Assembly: GCF_006546655.1 (NCBI RefSeq)
Contig: NZ_VIAQ01000006.1
Location: forward strand, 248,001-312,000
Direction of reading: 5' to 3'
Length of the DNA: 64,000 bases
Source: Methanolobus vulcani
GTDB taxonomy: Archaea; Halobacteriota; Methanosarcinia; Methanosarcinales; Methanosarcinaceae
Position numbers and translations under genes: made by a program. A model generated the notes under the pieces. It made no database searches and was not told the DNA's origin. It was given only the letters and a program-made list of their open reading frames with translations. This document shows, piece by piece, positions 1-8,144 of the stretch. Every line of letters starts with the position of its first letter. Position 1 is the stretch's first letter.

Positions 1-2
1 GC

Positions 3-698
3 CGTGAAGAAATAAAAACAAGTCTGAATGTAACCTCCACAGCCCTTATTCCCCAGATAAAGAAATTAAAGGAACATGGTCTTGTCATACAGAACGGAGA
101 CTATTACATACTGACAAACATGGGAAAAGTACTGGTGGCAAACATGCTGCCTCTTTTGAATGCTGTTGAGGTCTTTGAGGAGAACAGCCGCTACTGGAGA
201 AACAGAGATCTTAGTGGCATACCGGAATCTATCCTGAGAAGACTTGGAGAATTAGGTAACTGCGTTATTATTGAGCCTGATCTTAATTACCTGTTCGAGT
301 TCCCTAAAGAGTTCACCGAGAACATACACAAAGCCAGCTATGTTATGGCCTTTAACGCTTATTTCCATCCTGAATACCCGGCTCTTTACTCAAGCCTTGC
401 CGAAAAAGGAATTCCCGTATCTCTTGTTACAACTAACTCTGTCCATGAAAGAATGGAGAATGATTACAATGAAGAGATGATGAAATTCACCGGCTATGAT
501 AATACAGATTTTTTCGTATCAGATGAAATAACCGGTCTTGCAACACTGGTTTCCACAGACAGGTTCCTTTTCCTCTGTTTCTTCAATAAACAGGGACAAT
601 ATGACCATACAATCCTTATGAGCTTTGACAGCAATGCGCTCCAATGGAGCAAAGAACTGTTCTCTCATTTTAAAGATAAAGCTCAGAATATTTCTTAA
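3..698 (+). CDS. Msr-type winged-helix regulator (C-terminal part; 5' end outside window)
   Basis: The reading frame is open from base 3, so the gene begins left of the window; the first ATG at 120 is internal. The visible part starts in the recognition-helix region of a winged helix-turn-helix and continues into the effector domain of the DUF1724/Msr family. It aligns along its length with the two complete copies at 14429 and 15257 (shared LNVT..PQIK, GNxxxxNMLP, IEPDxNxxFE and HP patterns). Msr proteins in Methanosarcina control methyltransferase genes for methanol, methylamines and methylsulfides; which promoter this one binds is unknown. It converges with the permease at 843. Confidence 0.85.
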   Translation, partial: REEIKTSLNVTSTALIPQIKKLKEHGLVIQNGDYYILTNMGKVLVANMLPLLNAVEVFEENSRYWRNRDLSGIPESILRRLGELGNCVIIEPDLNYLFEFPKEFTENIHKASYVMAFNAYFHPEYPALYSSLAEKGIPVSLVTTNSVHERMENDYNEEMMKFTGYDNTDFFVSDEITGLATLVSTDRFLFLCFFNKQGQYDHTILMSFDSNALQWSKELFSHFKDKAQNIS

Positions 699-714
699 AG
701 ATATCCAAAAAAAG

Positions 715-756
715 AATCCGATAGCCTTTTACTTGTCAGGAGTAGACTACCGGATT
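715..756. terminator. Inverted repeat between convergent genes
   Basis: AATCCG at 715-720 pairs with CGGATT at 751-756, extended by TAG/CTA with one bulge on each side. It lies between two convergent stop codons (698 and 843), so it may end transcripts from either side. There is no long T run on either strand, so the call is modest. Confidence 0.4.
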
Positions 757-842
757 TAACTGTTTCTGCATAATTGGAGGTTATGCGGTAATAAAAATAA
801 AATGTTGCAGCAAGTGTTTTTAGCACTTACTGCGGATGCATG

Positions 843-2327
843 TCAGGCCGCAGGTGTTTCGACTCTTTTAGCCACATGGTTTTCATGCTGTGAATAATAC
901 CACATTGGTATGTACAGAGCCAGAACAACAATCCCGACACCGGTGGAGAACCAGCTGCCTTCAATACTGTTGAGGTAAATTATACCGATCAGACATAGGG
1001 GAATGTTGAAAAACCCGAACATAAGTGCAACATTCTTCCAGCCGGTTGGTGCCTTGAAAGGCCTTTCAAGACCTGCAAGATGCGGATCTGCCTTTGCCTT
1101 TACGTATGCAAAGAGACTGATACCGTTTGCACAGACATAACCAATAGCAGATGCTGCAAGGATGGCTGTTGGAGTACCCATTGAAATGAGTGCCAGGTTG
1201 AAGATACCGATAACTACCATTGCAAGTATTGGAGTTCCATGAGAATTCACTTTACCGAATACTCTGGGAAGGTTTCCTTCAATTGCCATGGAGTGCATTG
1301 CTCTTGCAGAACCAAGGTATGCAGTCTGTATGATAAGGACCATTGCGGCAATGAGCATTACAATAGCAACTGTTGAACCCATGTCACCAAGAGCTGCCTG
1401 TGCTACAGGAAGCATAGGATCGATAGGTGCGTTGGCAATACCATCAACTCCCAGTACTCCGGTAACTGTTGTCTGTACAATCACAAACGCCAGAAGACAG
1501 ATAGCACCACATGTGAAAAGTGCCTTTGGTACATCTTTACCCGGATTCTTGTATTCAGGACCATAGATAGCTGCTGTTTCCCAGGCGCATGCACTCCACT
1601 GTGCCATTGCAAAAATACCCAGCAGGATAAGAATACTGTTCAAATTCCATACCCAGTCAGTTGGCAACCAGGTGCTGGTGATGTTTGCCAGTACGAAGTC
1701 ACCTGTTGCATAAGGTGCCAGTGCAATTATGATCAAAGGTATAAATGCGAGTGCTGCAAGAATATAACCTACCAGTGCTCCACTTGAAACACCACGATAA
1801 TTAATAAGTATAAGACCTCCGAATATAACGATTCCTGCAGCCAGTGAAAGCTGATATTCACTGAAAGTAGCTGCCAGTCCCGGGAAAAGGCTGTGCAGGT
1901 AAAAACCTACAAGGATAGCAAAGATAGCAAGTACCGGATTCCATGCAAACCAGTAACTCCATGCACTGAATCCACCTACAAGTTTACTCTTGTCATATTT
2001 ACCCGTATAATTGCGGGTTTTGAAAACGTTCTGTGCGAATCCGGGTAGTCCGGATGCTTTCGGGAAAGTTGTTGCAAGTTCACCATATGCCAGATTCTGC
2101 ATAAATCCCTGGAATACGGAAAGACCCCAGACAATAATAGCAGCAGACCATAGCCAGCCTGCAAAGTATCCAATTGATGGCAGGATCAACAGAGGTACAC
2201 CTACAGCAATTGCGAGACCCTGTTTCCAGTCGATCGAACGTTCAAGTCCACTTTCTTCACCGGTTTCACAAACCACTTTAGAGCACTGTTCTGCATGATG
2301 CCAGTCTATTCCTTCTTCTTTTTCCAT
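843..2327 (-). CDS. APC-superfamily permease, probable methylamine transporter (DMA operon)
   Basis: 494 residues with about 12 hydrophobic segments, as expected of the amino acid-polyamine-organocation superfamily. The cytoplasmic N terminus has a Cys pair followed by the motif LERSIDWKQGLAI, shared with the second permease at 5105, so the two are close paralogs. It is the third gene after mtbC and mtbB on the same strand, 122 bp behind mtbB, which argues for uptake of dimethylamine (or another methylamine). Substrate and coupling ion cannot be read from the sequence. It ends with TGA. The name mtbP or mttP would be a guess. Confidence 0.85.
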   Translation of the reverse strand: MEKEEGIDWHHAEQCSKVVCETGEESGLERSIDWKQGLAIAVGVPLLILPSIGYFAGWLWSAAIIVWGLSVFQGFMQNLAYGELATTFPKASGLPGFAQNVFKTRNYTGKYDKSKLVGGFSAWSYWFAWNPVLAIFAILVGFYLHSLFPGLAATFSEYQLSLAAGIVIFGGLILINYRGVSSGALVGYILAALAFIPLIIIALAPYATGDFVLANITSTWLPTDWVWNLNSILILLGIFAMAQWSACAWETAAIYGPEYKNPGKDVPKALFTCGAICLLAFVIVQTTVTGVLGVDGIANAPIDPMLPVAQAALGDMGSTVAIVMLIAAMVLIIQTAYLGSARAMHSMAIEGNLPRVFGKVNSHGTPILAMVVIGIFNLALISMGTPTAILAASAIGYVCANGISLFAYVKAKADPHLAGLERPFKAPTGWKNVALMFGFFNIPLCLIGIIYLNSIEGSWFSTGVGIVVLALYIPMWYYSQHENHVAKRVETPAA

Positions 2328-2360
2328 TTAATAATTCCCCCTTCTTCCAAAAATGGTTAA

Positions 2361-2393
2361 CACCTGTATTTACTGAAAAAGCAATTACAGGTG
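2361..2393 (-). other. Intercistronic stem-loop mtbB/permease
   Basis: CACCTGTA at 2361-2368 pairs with TACAGGTG at 2386-2393 around a 17-nt loop, in the gap between the mtbB stop and the permease start. It may stabilise the mtbCB message or reduce read-through into the permease. No U run follows it. Confidence 0.45.
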
Positions 2394-2449
2394 CCTTCTA
2401 TATTTTCTGTATCTGAACAATTGCCAGATTTTTGAAAGAAAAAGATTCT

Positions 2450-3853
2450 TTACTTCAACTGTCCCCTGAATTTCTCACAGCAGTTAATGTTGAGGTCAAG
2501 AAGCTTCTCTATATTCATCTTAGCTGCAATTCCCTTTGGAGCGCCTGCTACTGAAGTGATGACCCCTATACCAAGTTCTTCTCTCAGTTCCCTCATCACA
2601 TACTCATCACTGAGGTCATCTGTGGTTACGTCAAGTTTCTTTGCAACGTAATCCTTTGCATCTCCAATTCTCATGCTCTTTGCAAGCTGCATTCTTGCAA
2701 CAAGGTCACCTGCTGCTCTGATTCCGCTCATTCCGGAAGTCATTATGTGGGAGATCGGCATACCCATCGGGTCGCCGACCCCTATCTATATACCATCGAC
2801 ACCGGCAATTTCAACCATCGCCTTGCTGGCTCTTGATACAGCATCAATAGTCGGAGTCTCAAACATCGGGATACTACCGACACCCATTCCCATGTTTACA
2901 TGACATGGTATTGGTGAAGCCTTAACAGCTGCCTTGATGAATGTAACAGCTCTTCCAAGGTTCCATGCTGAGGATTTGCTTGTGTTTGTGTTAACAACAG
3001 GTCCGAAAACGTTTGCTCCTGCCTTTGCAGCAAGTGGAGCCTGCTGGTGTGGCCACAGACCTGCAAGTACTGTGCCATCATATTCCATTTCACCGTGCAG
3101 ACCAAGCAGAAGTTCTCCTGCCATTCCTGCTTCAATATAGATATCAGGATACTGCTTCCTCAATGCTTCAATTGCGTGGAGTGATGCATACATGTCACCA
3201 TCGCCTGCTGCACCGATAGTATCAAAGTTAACACCGTCAGCACCTGAAGCCATAAGCCTCTGCATGATCCAGACTGTGTCCCTTGTAAGGTGTTCAGCTG
3301 CATGCTGCATGGATTCCTGAGCTTCCTGAATTTTGAAAGCCTTCATAAGATCACCCGGATTAGGGAAGGGACCATCGGGTGTGTAGTAAAGACCCATGTT
3401 AGGCATTGCACCGTAGAGAAGAGGAACGACCATGTTGGCCTGGCAGACTTCCATTGTCTGCATCTCCTGTGCAATTACTGGTTTTACTGGTTTGTAACTG
3501 TAGTCGATATGACCGAGTTCCATTGTGTCAGCACCGAATGCACGCTCGTGCATCATTGCACCAACAAGCCTGCTGGATGGAATACCTACACCACTGTTAC
3601 CCTGGTCACCATCAATTCTGATTGTTCCGATATCGTGGGTTACAGGTACTTCTTTACCCTGTTCGACACCAACCATTCTTGAAGGCATAGTGACAATCTC
3701 AACAAGCTTGTCGATCTCATCTTCACTGAGATCAGGAATTTCACCAAGGTCGGCAGCATCTGCCATACCTTCTTTCAGGTCAGCGATAATCTGCTCCTTT
3801 GTCATGAAGATGCGCTTTCCATCTCCCATTCTCAATTTATATTCAGTTGCCAT
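2450..3853 (-). CDS. mtbB: Dimethylamine:corrinoid methyltransferase MtbB (pyrrolysine protein)
   Basis: Transfers a methyl group from dimethylamine to the Co(I) corrinoid of MtbC. The gene is read through an in-frame UAG at 2786-2788, codon 356, giving 467 residues; family MtbB proteins have this length and Pyl356. Conserved blocks occur on both sides of the UAG and the frame does not shift, so this is recoding and not a broken gene. The downstream part begins O-I-G-V-G-D-P-M-G. It lies 13 bp after mtbC in the same operon. The stop is TAA. Annotation pipelines that ignore Pyl would split it into a 355-residue and a 105-residue piece. Confidence 0.97.
2769..2788 (-). other. mtbB Pyl codon and PYLIS-like hairpin
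   Basis: UAG (2786-2788, minus strand) is followed four bases later by GGGTC-GGC-GACCC (2769-2781), a perfect 5-bp stem with a 3-nt loop. An alternative stem ACCC-GAT-GGGT overlaps its 3' side. Structures of this kind downstream of Pyl codons have been called PYLIS; in Methanosarcina they are not strictly required for decoding. Confidence 0.8.
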
Positions 3854-3866
3854 GATAATGCCTCCC

Positions 3867-4496
3867 TTAAAGCAGAAGCTCCTTTGCTTTTACAACAGCT
3901 TCACTTGCATTCTCTGCATAGCAGTCTGCACCGATCTTTTCAGCCCATGCCTGGGTTGCAGGAGCACCACCGACCATGACCTTTACTTTGTCCCGAAGAC
4001 CCTGCTCCTTAAGCATTTCGATGACTTCTTTCTGACCAGGCAATGTGGTCGTCATAAGAGCAGACATACCCACCATGTTTGCATTGGTTTCATTGATCTT
4101 GTCAACGAAGTCCTGAAGTGGGACATCTCTGCCAATGTCATGGACCTCAAAACCTGCAGACTGGAGCATTGTGGACACGATGGATTTACCGATGTCATGC
4201 ACATCTCCTTCAACGGTACCATTAACAATGACACCGAGTTTCTTACTTACTGCATCCTTTGGCATGTCTGCCTCAAGGAGTGCAACACCTTCTTCCATTG
4301 CGCCTGCTGCCATCATTACGTGAGGAAGGAATAACTTACCTCTTTCAAAAAGCACACCTACTTCGTTCATTCCTGCTGCAAGACCCTTCTCTATGATCTC
4401 AGGTGCAGGGATACCTTCACCCTTTGCTTTCTCAACGGCTGCTGTTACAACATCTTTTTTACATGTGACAACAGCGTCGGAGAGTTCTTTGAACAT
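3867..4496 (-). CDS. mtbC: Dimethylamine corrinoid protein MtbC
   Basis: 209 residues: an N-terminal helical cap domain (about 1-85) followed by a B12-binding Rossmann domain. The cobalt ligand motif D-x-H-x-x-G is seen as [11 protein letters not shown] near residue 100, with the GG motif (MVGGAP) near 175. It accepts the methyl group from MtbB and donates it to MtbA. It is the first gene of the mtbC-mtbB-permease unit; an SD-like GGAGGTATT precedes the ATG. It is clearly related to MtmC at 13289. Its neighbour MtbB, not MtmB, assigns the substrate. Confidence 0.95.
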   Translation of the reverse strand: MFKELSDAVVTCKKDVVTAAVEKAKGEGIPAPEIIEKGLAAGMNEVGVLFERGKLFLPHVMMAAGAMEEGVALLEADMPKDAVSKKLGVIVNGTVEGDVHDIGKSIVSTMLQSAGFEVHDIGRDVPLQDFVDKINETNANMVGMSALMTTTLPGQKEVIEMLKEQGLRDKVKVMVGGAPATQAWAEKIGADCYAENASEAVVKAKELLL

Positions 4497-4576
4497 TTCT
4501 TCGTTGCTAATAATAATACCTCCATACTTTTTGCCTTCAGTTCATGATAGAGAAATTCAGACTTGAAGAGCAATCA

Positions 4577-4587
4577 GCTATAAATGC
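4577..4587 (-). promoter_or_regulatory. Candidate TATA box for mtbC
   Basis: On the minus strand GCATTTATAGC lies about 85-90 bp upstream of the mtbC ATG; the expected start about 25 bp downstream leaves a leader of roughly 60 nt. A second AT-rich candidate (ATATATAC) lies near 4601, so the choice is tentative. Confidence 0.4.
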
Positions 4588-4682
4588 ATAAGAAGAAAAT
4601 GTATATATCATAAACTCAGACAAATATGTCTACTGCCCTTGAATTTATAAAGAAGGAGTTAATATTTACTTATGATTGAATC

Positions 4683-4701
4683 ATTACAATGGCGTTGTAA
4701 T
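4683..4701. promoter_or_regulatory. Palindrome upstream of mtbC (operator candidate, copy A)
   Basis: ATTACAA-TGGCG-TTGTAAT, a perfect 7-bp inverted repeat followed by CTTA. It sits about 190 bp upstream of mtbC. A near copy with the same flank lies at 7007-7024, upstream of the second permease unit. Shared position and sequence suggest a binding site for a common regulator, perhaps one of the Msr proteins (inference). Confidence 0.5.
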
Positions 4702-4799
4702 CTTAAGGGAAAACAGATATTGATATTAAAATGAATCTCGCTATAGTAGCATAATAGTATTTTCAGAATTCATATATAGCATCGAAGAAGTACTGAGTC

Positions 4800-4964
4800 C
4801 TATAAAATATTTGGATTACTAAAGAGATAAGCACATAGACCACCAATAGCCAGAGTTTCAAGCACTGGAATCCCTGACGGGAGAGGATTGGTTGCTGAAT
4901 AGATTAGAAAACTTGCCAGAATGGCAATAGCAAAATTAGCAATAATGAGATCTTCAATTTCCAT
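4800..4964 (-). CDS. 54-residue two-helix membrane protein, copy 1
   Basis: Starts MEIEDLIIAN and ends SNPNIL, then TAG. Two hydrophobic stretches (about residues 6-24 and 34-50) are joined by a Pro/Gly turn (NPLPSGIP). GGTG sits six bases before the ATG. A second copy at 7231 differs at only four residues (I7V, F11L, L20F, L43I), all conservative, and several other base changes are silent, which is the pattern of a translated gene. It follows the permease at 5105 by 140 bp and keeps a similar 70-bp upstream region in both copies. Function unknown; a permease partner or membrane-associated regulator is possible. After the TAG the copies diverge, so it is a true stop. Confidence 0.8.
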   Translation of the reverse strand: MEIEDLIIANFAIAILASFLIYSATNPLPSGIPVLETLAIGGLCAYLFSNPNIL

Positions 4965-5058
4965 TTTTACACCAAGTGAAAACAGGCAATATCACCGGTT
5001 TTTTAATTCTTATATTTTTTGGTTTTAGAGTATTAATATCCAAATATCAAAGAGGAAT

Positions 5059-5078
5059 CCTGATACCGTAGTATCAGG
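5059..5078 (-). terminator. Perfect hairpin after the second permease
   Basis: CCTGATAC-CGTA-GTATCAGG, an 8-bp stem with a 4-nt loop, 27 bp after the permease stop on the minus strand. No U run follows, so it may be a processing or 3'-stability element. Confidence 0.5.
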
Positions 5079-5104
5079 AACCTGTGTTACTCATAGTATT
5101 TTAC

Positions 5105-6646
5105 TTATTCTTCTACCGGAACAAGTTCGGGTTCAAATATACCATGCTCTCTGTGTACTGCACTAGCAGCAGGCATTCTGTTCCTGTTCTCACGCTGTGA
5201 GTATATCCAGAGTGGGATGAAGAGACAGAGCATGAAAAACCCGACACCTGTTGTCGCCCATCCAAGTTCAAGACTGTTGAGGTAGATGATACCGATCAGG
5301 AAGAACGGGGTGTTCAGAATGGTGGTTGCCAGAGCAACACTCTTCCATCCTCTTGGAGCCTTGAAAGGTCTTTCCAGCCTGGACAGTTCAGGGTCGTTCC
5401 TGACCTTTACATAGGTGTAAAGACTGATACCATTGGCACAGATGTAACCGATTGCAGAGGCTGCAAGGATAGCTGTTGGTGTTCCAAGAAGAATTAAACA
5501 CATGTTGAAACCTGCATCAGCGATCATTGCGTTCATTGGATGTCCGTGTTTATTCAACTTACTCAGAACTGATGGCAGATTACCTTCAACTGACATTGAA
5601 TATATGGAACGTGCAGATGAAAGGAAAGCCGTCTGGATGATCAGAAGCATTGCACCAATCAACATTACAATTGAAATTGAAGCACCAATAGGACCAAGTG
5701 CCATGTTTGCCAGTGGAAGCATGGGTGAGATAGGTTCTGCAAGAACTCCGTCAACTCCAAGAGCTCCAATTACAGATGTCTGTACAAGTACGTAAAGAAC
5801 AAGGCATATTGCTCCACAAACAAGCAGTGCTTTTGGTATATCTGAATTTGGCTTCTTGTATTCAGGACCATAGATAGCAGCTGTTTCCCATGCAGCAGCA
5901 CTCCATTCAGCCATTGCAAGAAGTCCGAGAAGGATCAGTATGTGTTCCCAGTCCCAGCTCCAGTCAGTCGGGAACCATGAACTTGTGATATTTGACATCT
6001 GGAAATCGCCTGTGAAGAATGGTGCAATGGTGATGACCAGAAGAGGTATCAGGGAAATAACAGCTAAGATCATTCCAGCGGCTGCTCCGTTCTTAAGTCC
6101 CTTTGAATTAATGATTGCAAGGGAACCGAAGATGAAAACTCCTACTACCAATGCCATAAGTGTTGAGTTGATACCTGCTAGAGCCGGGACCATTCCCTGA
6201 ACGTAGCTGGATATCAGTATTGCGTAAATTGCAAGAACAGGACTCCATCCAAACCAGTAACTCCAGGCACTGAAACCACCTATGAACTTACCGAACTTGA
6301 ACTTTCCTCTGTTATTCTTGTCTTTATCTGAACCAAAGACTGTCTGTGTATAACCAGGAAGACCTGATGCCTTGGGAAAGACTGTTGCCAGTTCTCCGAA
6401 CGCGAAGTTCTGTAAAAAACCAAGAAGAACCGTTGCTCCCCATATTACTATTGCAAAGGACCAGACATAGCTTGTAAGGTATCCGATGGAAGGTAGGATA
6501 AGCAGAGGAACACCCAGTGCTATTGCAAGACCCTGTTTCCAGTCAATGGATCTCTCAAGTTCCTGAGGATCACATATATTTTTAGCGCATTGAGCACCAT
6601 GTTCCCAATCGATACCTGACTGAGACGTCTCAGCTTTATTGCTCAT
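5105..6646 (-). CDS. APC-superfamily permease, paralog of the DMA-operon permease
   Basis: 513 residues, about 12 membrane segments, closely similar throughout to the permease at 843, including the N-terminal GIDW..H..QC and LERSIDWKQGLAI motifs. The start chosen is the ATG at 6646: GAGGTGG precedes it by six bases and the paralog begins at the same point; a longer reading to 6757 would add 37 residues with no homology and no SD. The ATG overlaps (ATGA) the TGA of an upstream short reading frame that contains a UAG. Probable methylamine transporter; substrate not determinable. Confidence 0.87.
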   Translation of the reverse strand: MSNKAETSQSGIDWEHGAQCAKNICDPQELERSIDWKQGLAIALGVPLLILPSIGYLTSYVWSFAIVIWGATVLLGFLQNFAFGELATVFPKASGLPGYTQTVFGSDKDKNNRGKFKFGKFIGGFSAWSYWFGWSPVLAIYAILISSYVQGMVPALAGINSTLMALVVGVFIFGSLAIINSKGLKNGAAAGMILAVISLIPLLVITIAPFFTGDFQMSNITSSWFPTDWSWDWEHILILLGLLAMAEWSAAAWETAAIYGPEYKKPNSDIPKALLVCGAICLVLYVLVQTSVIGALGVDGVLAEPISPMLPLANMALGPIGASISIVMLIGAMLLIIQTAFLSSARSIYSMSVEGNLPSVLSKLNKHGHPMNAMIADAGFNMCLILLGTPTAILAASAIGYICANGISLYTYVKVRNDPELSRLERPFKAPRGWKSVALATTILNTPFFLIGIIYLNSLELGWATTGVGFFMLCLFIPLWIYSQRENRNRMPAASAVHREHGIFEPELVPVEE

Positions 6647-6792
6647 GCACCCACCTCTGGACAATTCAGGTCTGTTCTCCAGGAAAGAGGCGTACCCATC
6701 GGGTAGCCGGTTCCTGCCTATATTCCAGCCATGGGACAATGCTCGTGGACAATACAATCCACAGATTCGTTCAAAATGATGATTTTGTTCAT
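6643..6792 (-). CDS. Leader reading frame with in-frame UAG, coupled to permease (candidate Pyl peptide)
   Basis: AAGGTGG lies four bases before an ATG at 6792. The frame runs 24 codons (Cys13, His16, His18, Cys19 clustered), meets UAG at 6718-6720 (codon 25), then 24 more codons and a TGA at 6643-6645 overlapping the permease ATG as ATGA. Residues 23-37 read GI-O-AGTGYPMGTPLS; the Pyl site of MtbB reads [15 protein letters not shown]. From the UAG on, 29 of 39 bases match mtbB. A stem TACCC-GAT-GGGTA (6693-6705) follows the UAG. Known: UAG can be Pyl in this organism. Inferred: read-through would carry ribosomes to the permease start, making permease synthesis depend on Pyl-tRNA. Alternatives: a 24-residue leader ending at UAG, or a relic of mtbB. 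Confidence 0.65.
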
Positions 6793-6859
6793 TCTACCAC
6801 CTTAGTGATTAAAAGTAACCTACCTGAACGATAAATATATATGCGATTTCAGGCACGAT

Positions 6860-6921
6860 ACTTATATTTTACGGATATACTATTCCTAGCACTTATATTT
6901 AAAAATAACGGACATAGTATT
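6860..6921. repeat. Tandem direct repeat in the leader/permease promoter region
   Basis: Two imperfect copies at 6860-6884 and 6891-6921 share ACTTATATTT, then ACGGA(T/C)ATA(C/G)TATT, the second with a 6-bp insertion. On the minus strand each contains a TATA-like AAATATAAGT, 70-130 bp upstream of the leader ATG. They may be duplicated promoters or a two-site operator. Confidence 0.5.
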
Positions 6922-7006
6922 CCGCCTTATACGTCCTTATGAGAAAAATAGAGATATTGATGTTGTTTTCAATATTAATATTGGAATATTCGATTGTCAT
7001 TGTATT

Positions 7007-7024
7007 ATTACAATGGATTGTAAT
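7007..7024. promoter_or_regulatory. Palindrome upstream of leader/permease (operator candidate, copy B)
   Basis: ATTACAA-TGGA-TTGTAAT followed by CTTA, the same inverted repeat and flank as at 4683, with a spacer one base shorter. It lies about 215 bp upstream of the leader ATG. The rest of the 6925-7230 interval shows no gene. Confidence 0.5.
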
Positions 7025-7230
7025 CTTAGAGGAGCATCAAAATAGACTATAGAAATTAATGGATCTTGTCCTACTTACATAGTCTTCCTTTTCCATAGAA
7101 AACAAAAAAAGATGCGGAATCAAAATTTTCAAAATTAAACAGAATGTGAACAAAATATCTGATCAACCCAAAATAAATAAGGATCAAGGACTCTATTATT
7201 AGATTTTTGAATCAAGAAAGAGCTAAGTTT

Positions 7231-7395
7231 CTATAAAATATTTGGATTACTAAAGAGATAAGCACATATACCACCAATCGCCAGAGTTTCAAGCACTGGG
7301 ATCCCTGACGGGAGAGGATTGGTCGCTGAATAGATAAAAAAACTTGCCAGAATGGCAATAGCAAGATTAGCAATAACAAGATCTTCAATTTCCAT
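7231..7395 (-). CDS. 54-residue two-helix membrane protein, copy 2
   Basis: Same length, start context (GGTG before ATG) and TAG stop as the copy at 4800; 50 of 54 residues are identical. It lies upstream of the leader-permease unit, so the permease is bracketed by the two copies in the same orientation. Upstream similarity between the copies reaches to about 7456 and then stops, which marks the edge of the duplicated segment. Hydrophobic segments at about 6-24 and 34-50; no catalytic motif. Function unknown. Confidence 0.8.
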   Translation of the reverse strand: MEIEDLVIANLAIAILASFFIYSATNPLPSGIPVLETLAIGGICAYLFSNPNIL

Positions 7396-7554
7396 TTTTA
7401 CACCAAGTGAAAGTGAACAAAAAGCCGGTTTTTTAGGTTTTCTGTTTTTTAGTTCTAGAGTGACATACCCGAATATTATTCAATGAAAGAGTTGTTGCCA
7501 TCAAGCCCCCCATTACCGCAATAACATAATGAGGCTCTCCCTACAAATAAATAA

Positions 7555-7571
7555 GGATGACCTTATCATCC
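7555..7571 (-). terminator. Weak terminator after the 39-residue gene
   Basis: GGATGA (7555-7560) pairs with TCATCC (7566-7571); on the minus strand it is followed by TTATTTATTTG. It lies 46 bp after the stop at 7617. Confidence 0.4.
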
Positions 7572-7616
7572 CTACAACTCCAAATAGAATATTAAATCAT
7601 TACGAAAGAATAACTC

Positions 7617-7736
7617 TTAATTTTCACAGGATGTATGTGCTTCAGCTGGAGCTTTTGCATCTCTCAACCTGACTCCATGCAATACAGGTGGTAATGGTGA
7701 TGCAGTAAATACTCTATCTTCTGATTTTTCAGACAT
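7617..7736 (-). CDS. 39-residue hydrophilic protein of unknown function
   Basis: Starts MSEKSEDRVF and ends AHTSCEN. AAAGGAG stands about eight bases before the ATG at 7736, and a clear TATA box lies upstream at 7809-7823, so it looks like a real single-gene transcript. The frame could open further to 7889 but the added residues lie upstream of the likely transcription start. No membrane segment, one Cys near the C terminus, Pro-rich middle. It lies between mtbA and the 54-residue protein genes. I do not recognise the family. Confidence 0.55.
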   Translation of the reverse strand: MSEKSEDRVFTASPLPPVLHGVRLRDAKAPAEAHTSCEN

Positions 7737-7808
7737 AACAGTTTTCTCCTTTTTGTGTTGATTGGTTTCTACTCGACTATGTGGAAGCCGGCATCTGCAA
7801 ACTGGCCT

Positions 7809-7823
7809 GATACTATTTATATC
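7809..7823 (-). promoter_or_regulatory. TATA box for the 39-residue gene
   Basis: Minus strand GATATAAATAGTATC, a near-ideal archaeal TATA element, about 75 bp before the ATG at 7736. Expected start near 7785 gives a leader of about 50 nt rich in GC pairs. The 7890-8070 interval upstream holds no gene I can support. Confidence 0.6.
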
Positions 7824-8070
7824 TTTTGTACAATGATTAATAGATTGGTAAAAATCCAGTATAAAACAAATAATTTTGAATTTATCCAAGAAAAAAATCG
7901 TAAATAGATCATAAACAGAATATCAGCTATTTCAAAGCGAAAAGAAATGCAGAGGACCAAGATCCACAGAATAGCTTTAAAAATAACATCAGAAGAATTA
8001 ATATCCAGAATTACAATATCATCACCAGAAAATTACCGGATTCCGATCCTAGGCTGGTTGCTGCTCTAAA

Positions 8071-8136
8071 CTTATAAAAAAATAGTTCTCCGGGTGAAGG
8101 TGATGATTACTCGTACGAAGGATTTAACCCGGAGAA
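8071..8136 (-). terminator. mtbA terminator
   Basis: On the minus strand a 10-bp stem (TTCTCCGGGT at 8127-8136 with ACCCGGAGAA at 8086-8095) is followed by ACTATTTTTTTATAAG. It begins nine bases after the mtbA stop codon. Confidence 0.75.
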
Positions 8137-8144
8137 ACTTTTAA

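Noticed and set aside
2011-2298. 95-codon plus-strand frame inside the permease
   Set aside because: It is the antisense of a conserved coding region with no SD; the minus frame is clearly the gene.
2786-2788. mtbB as a frameshifted or truncated gene
   Set aside because: The UAG is in frame at the known Pyl356 position, with full-length sequence on both sides.
6647-6757. Longer N terminus of the second permease
   Set aside because: The added 37 residues have no SD, no match to the paralog, and overlap the better-supported leader frame.
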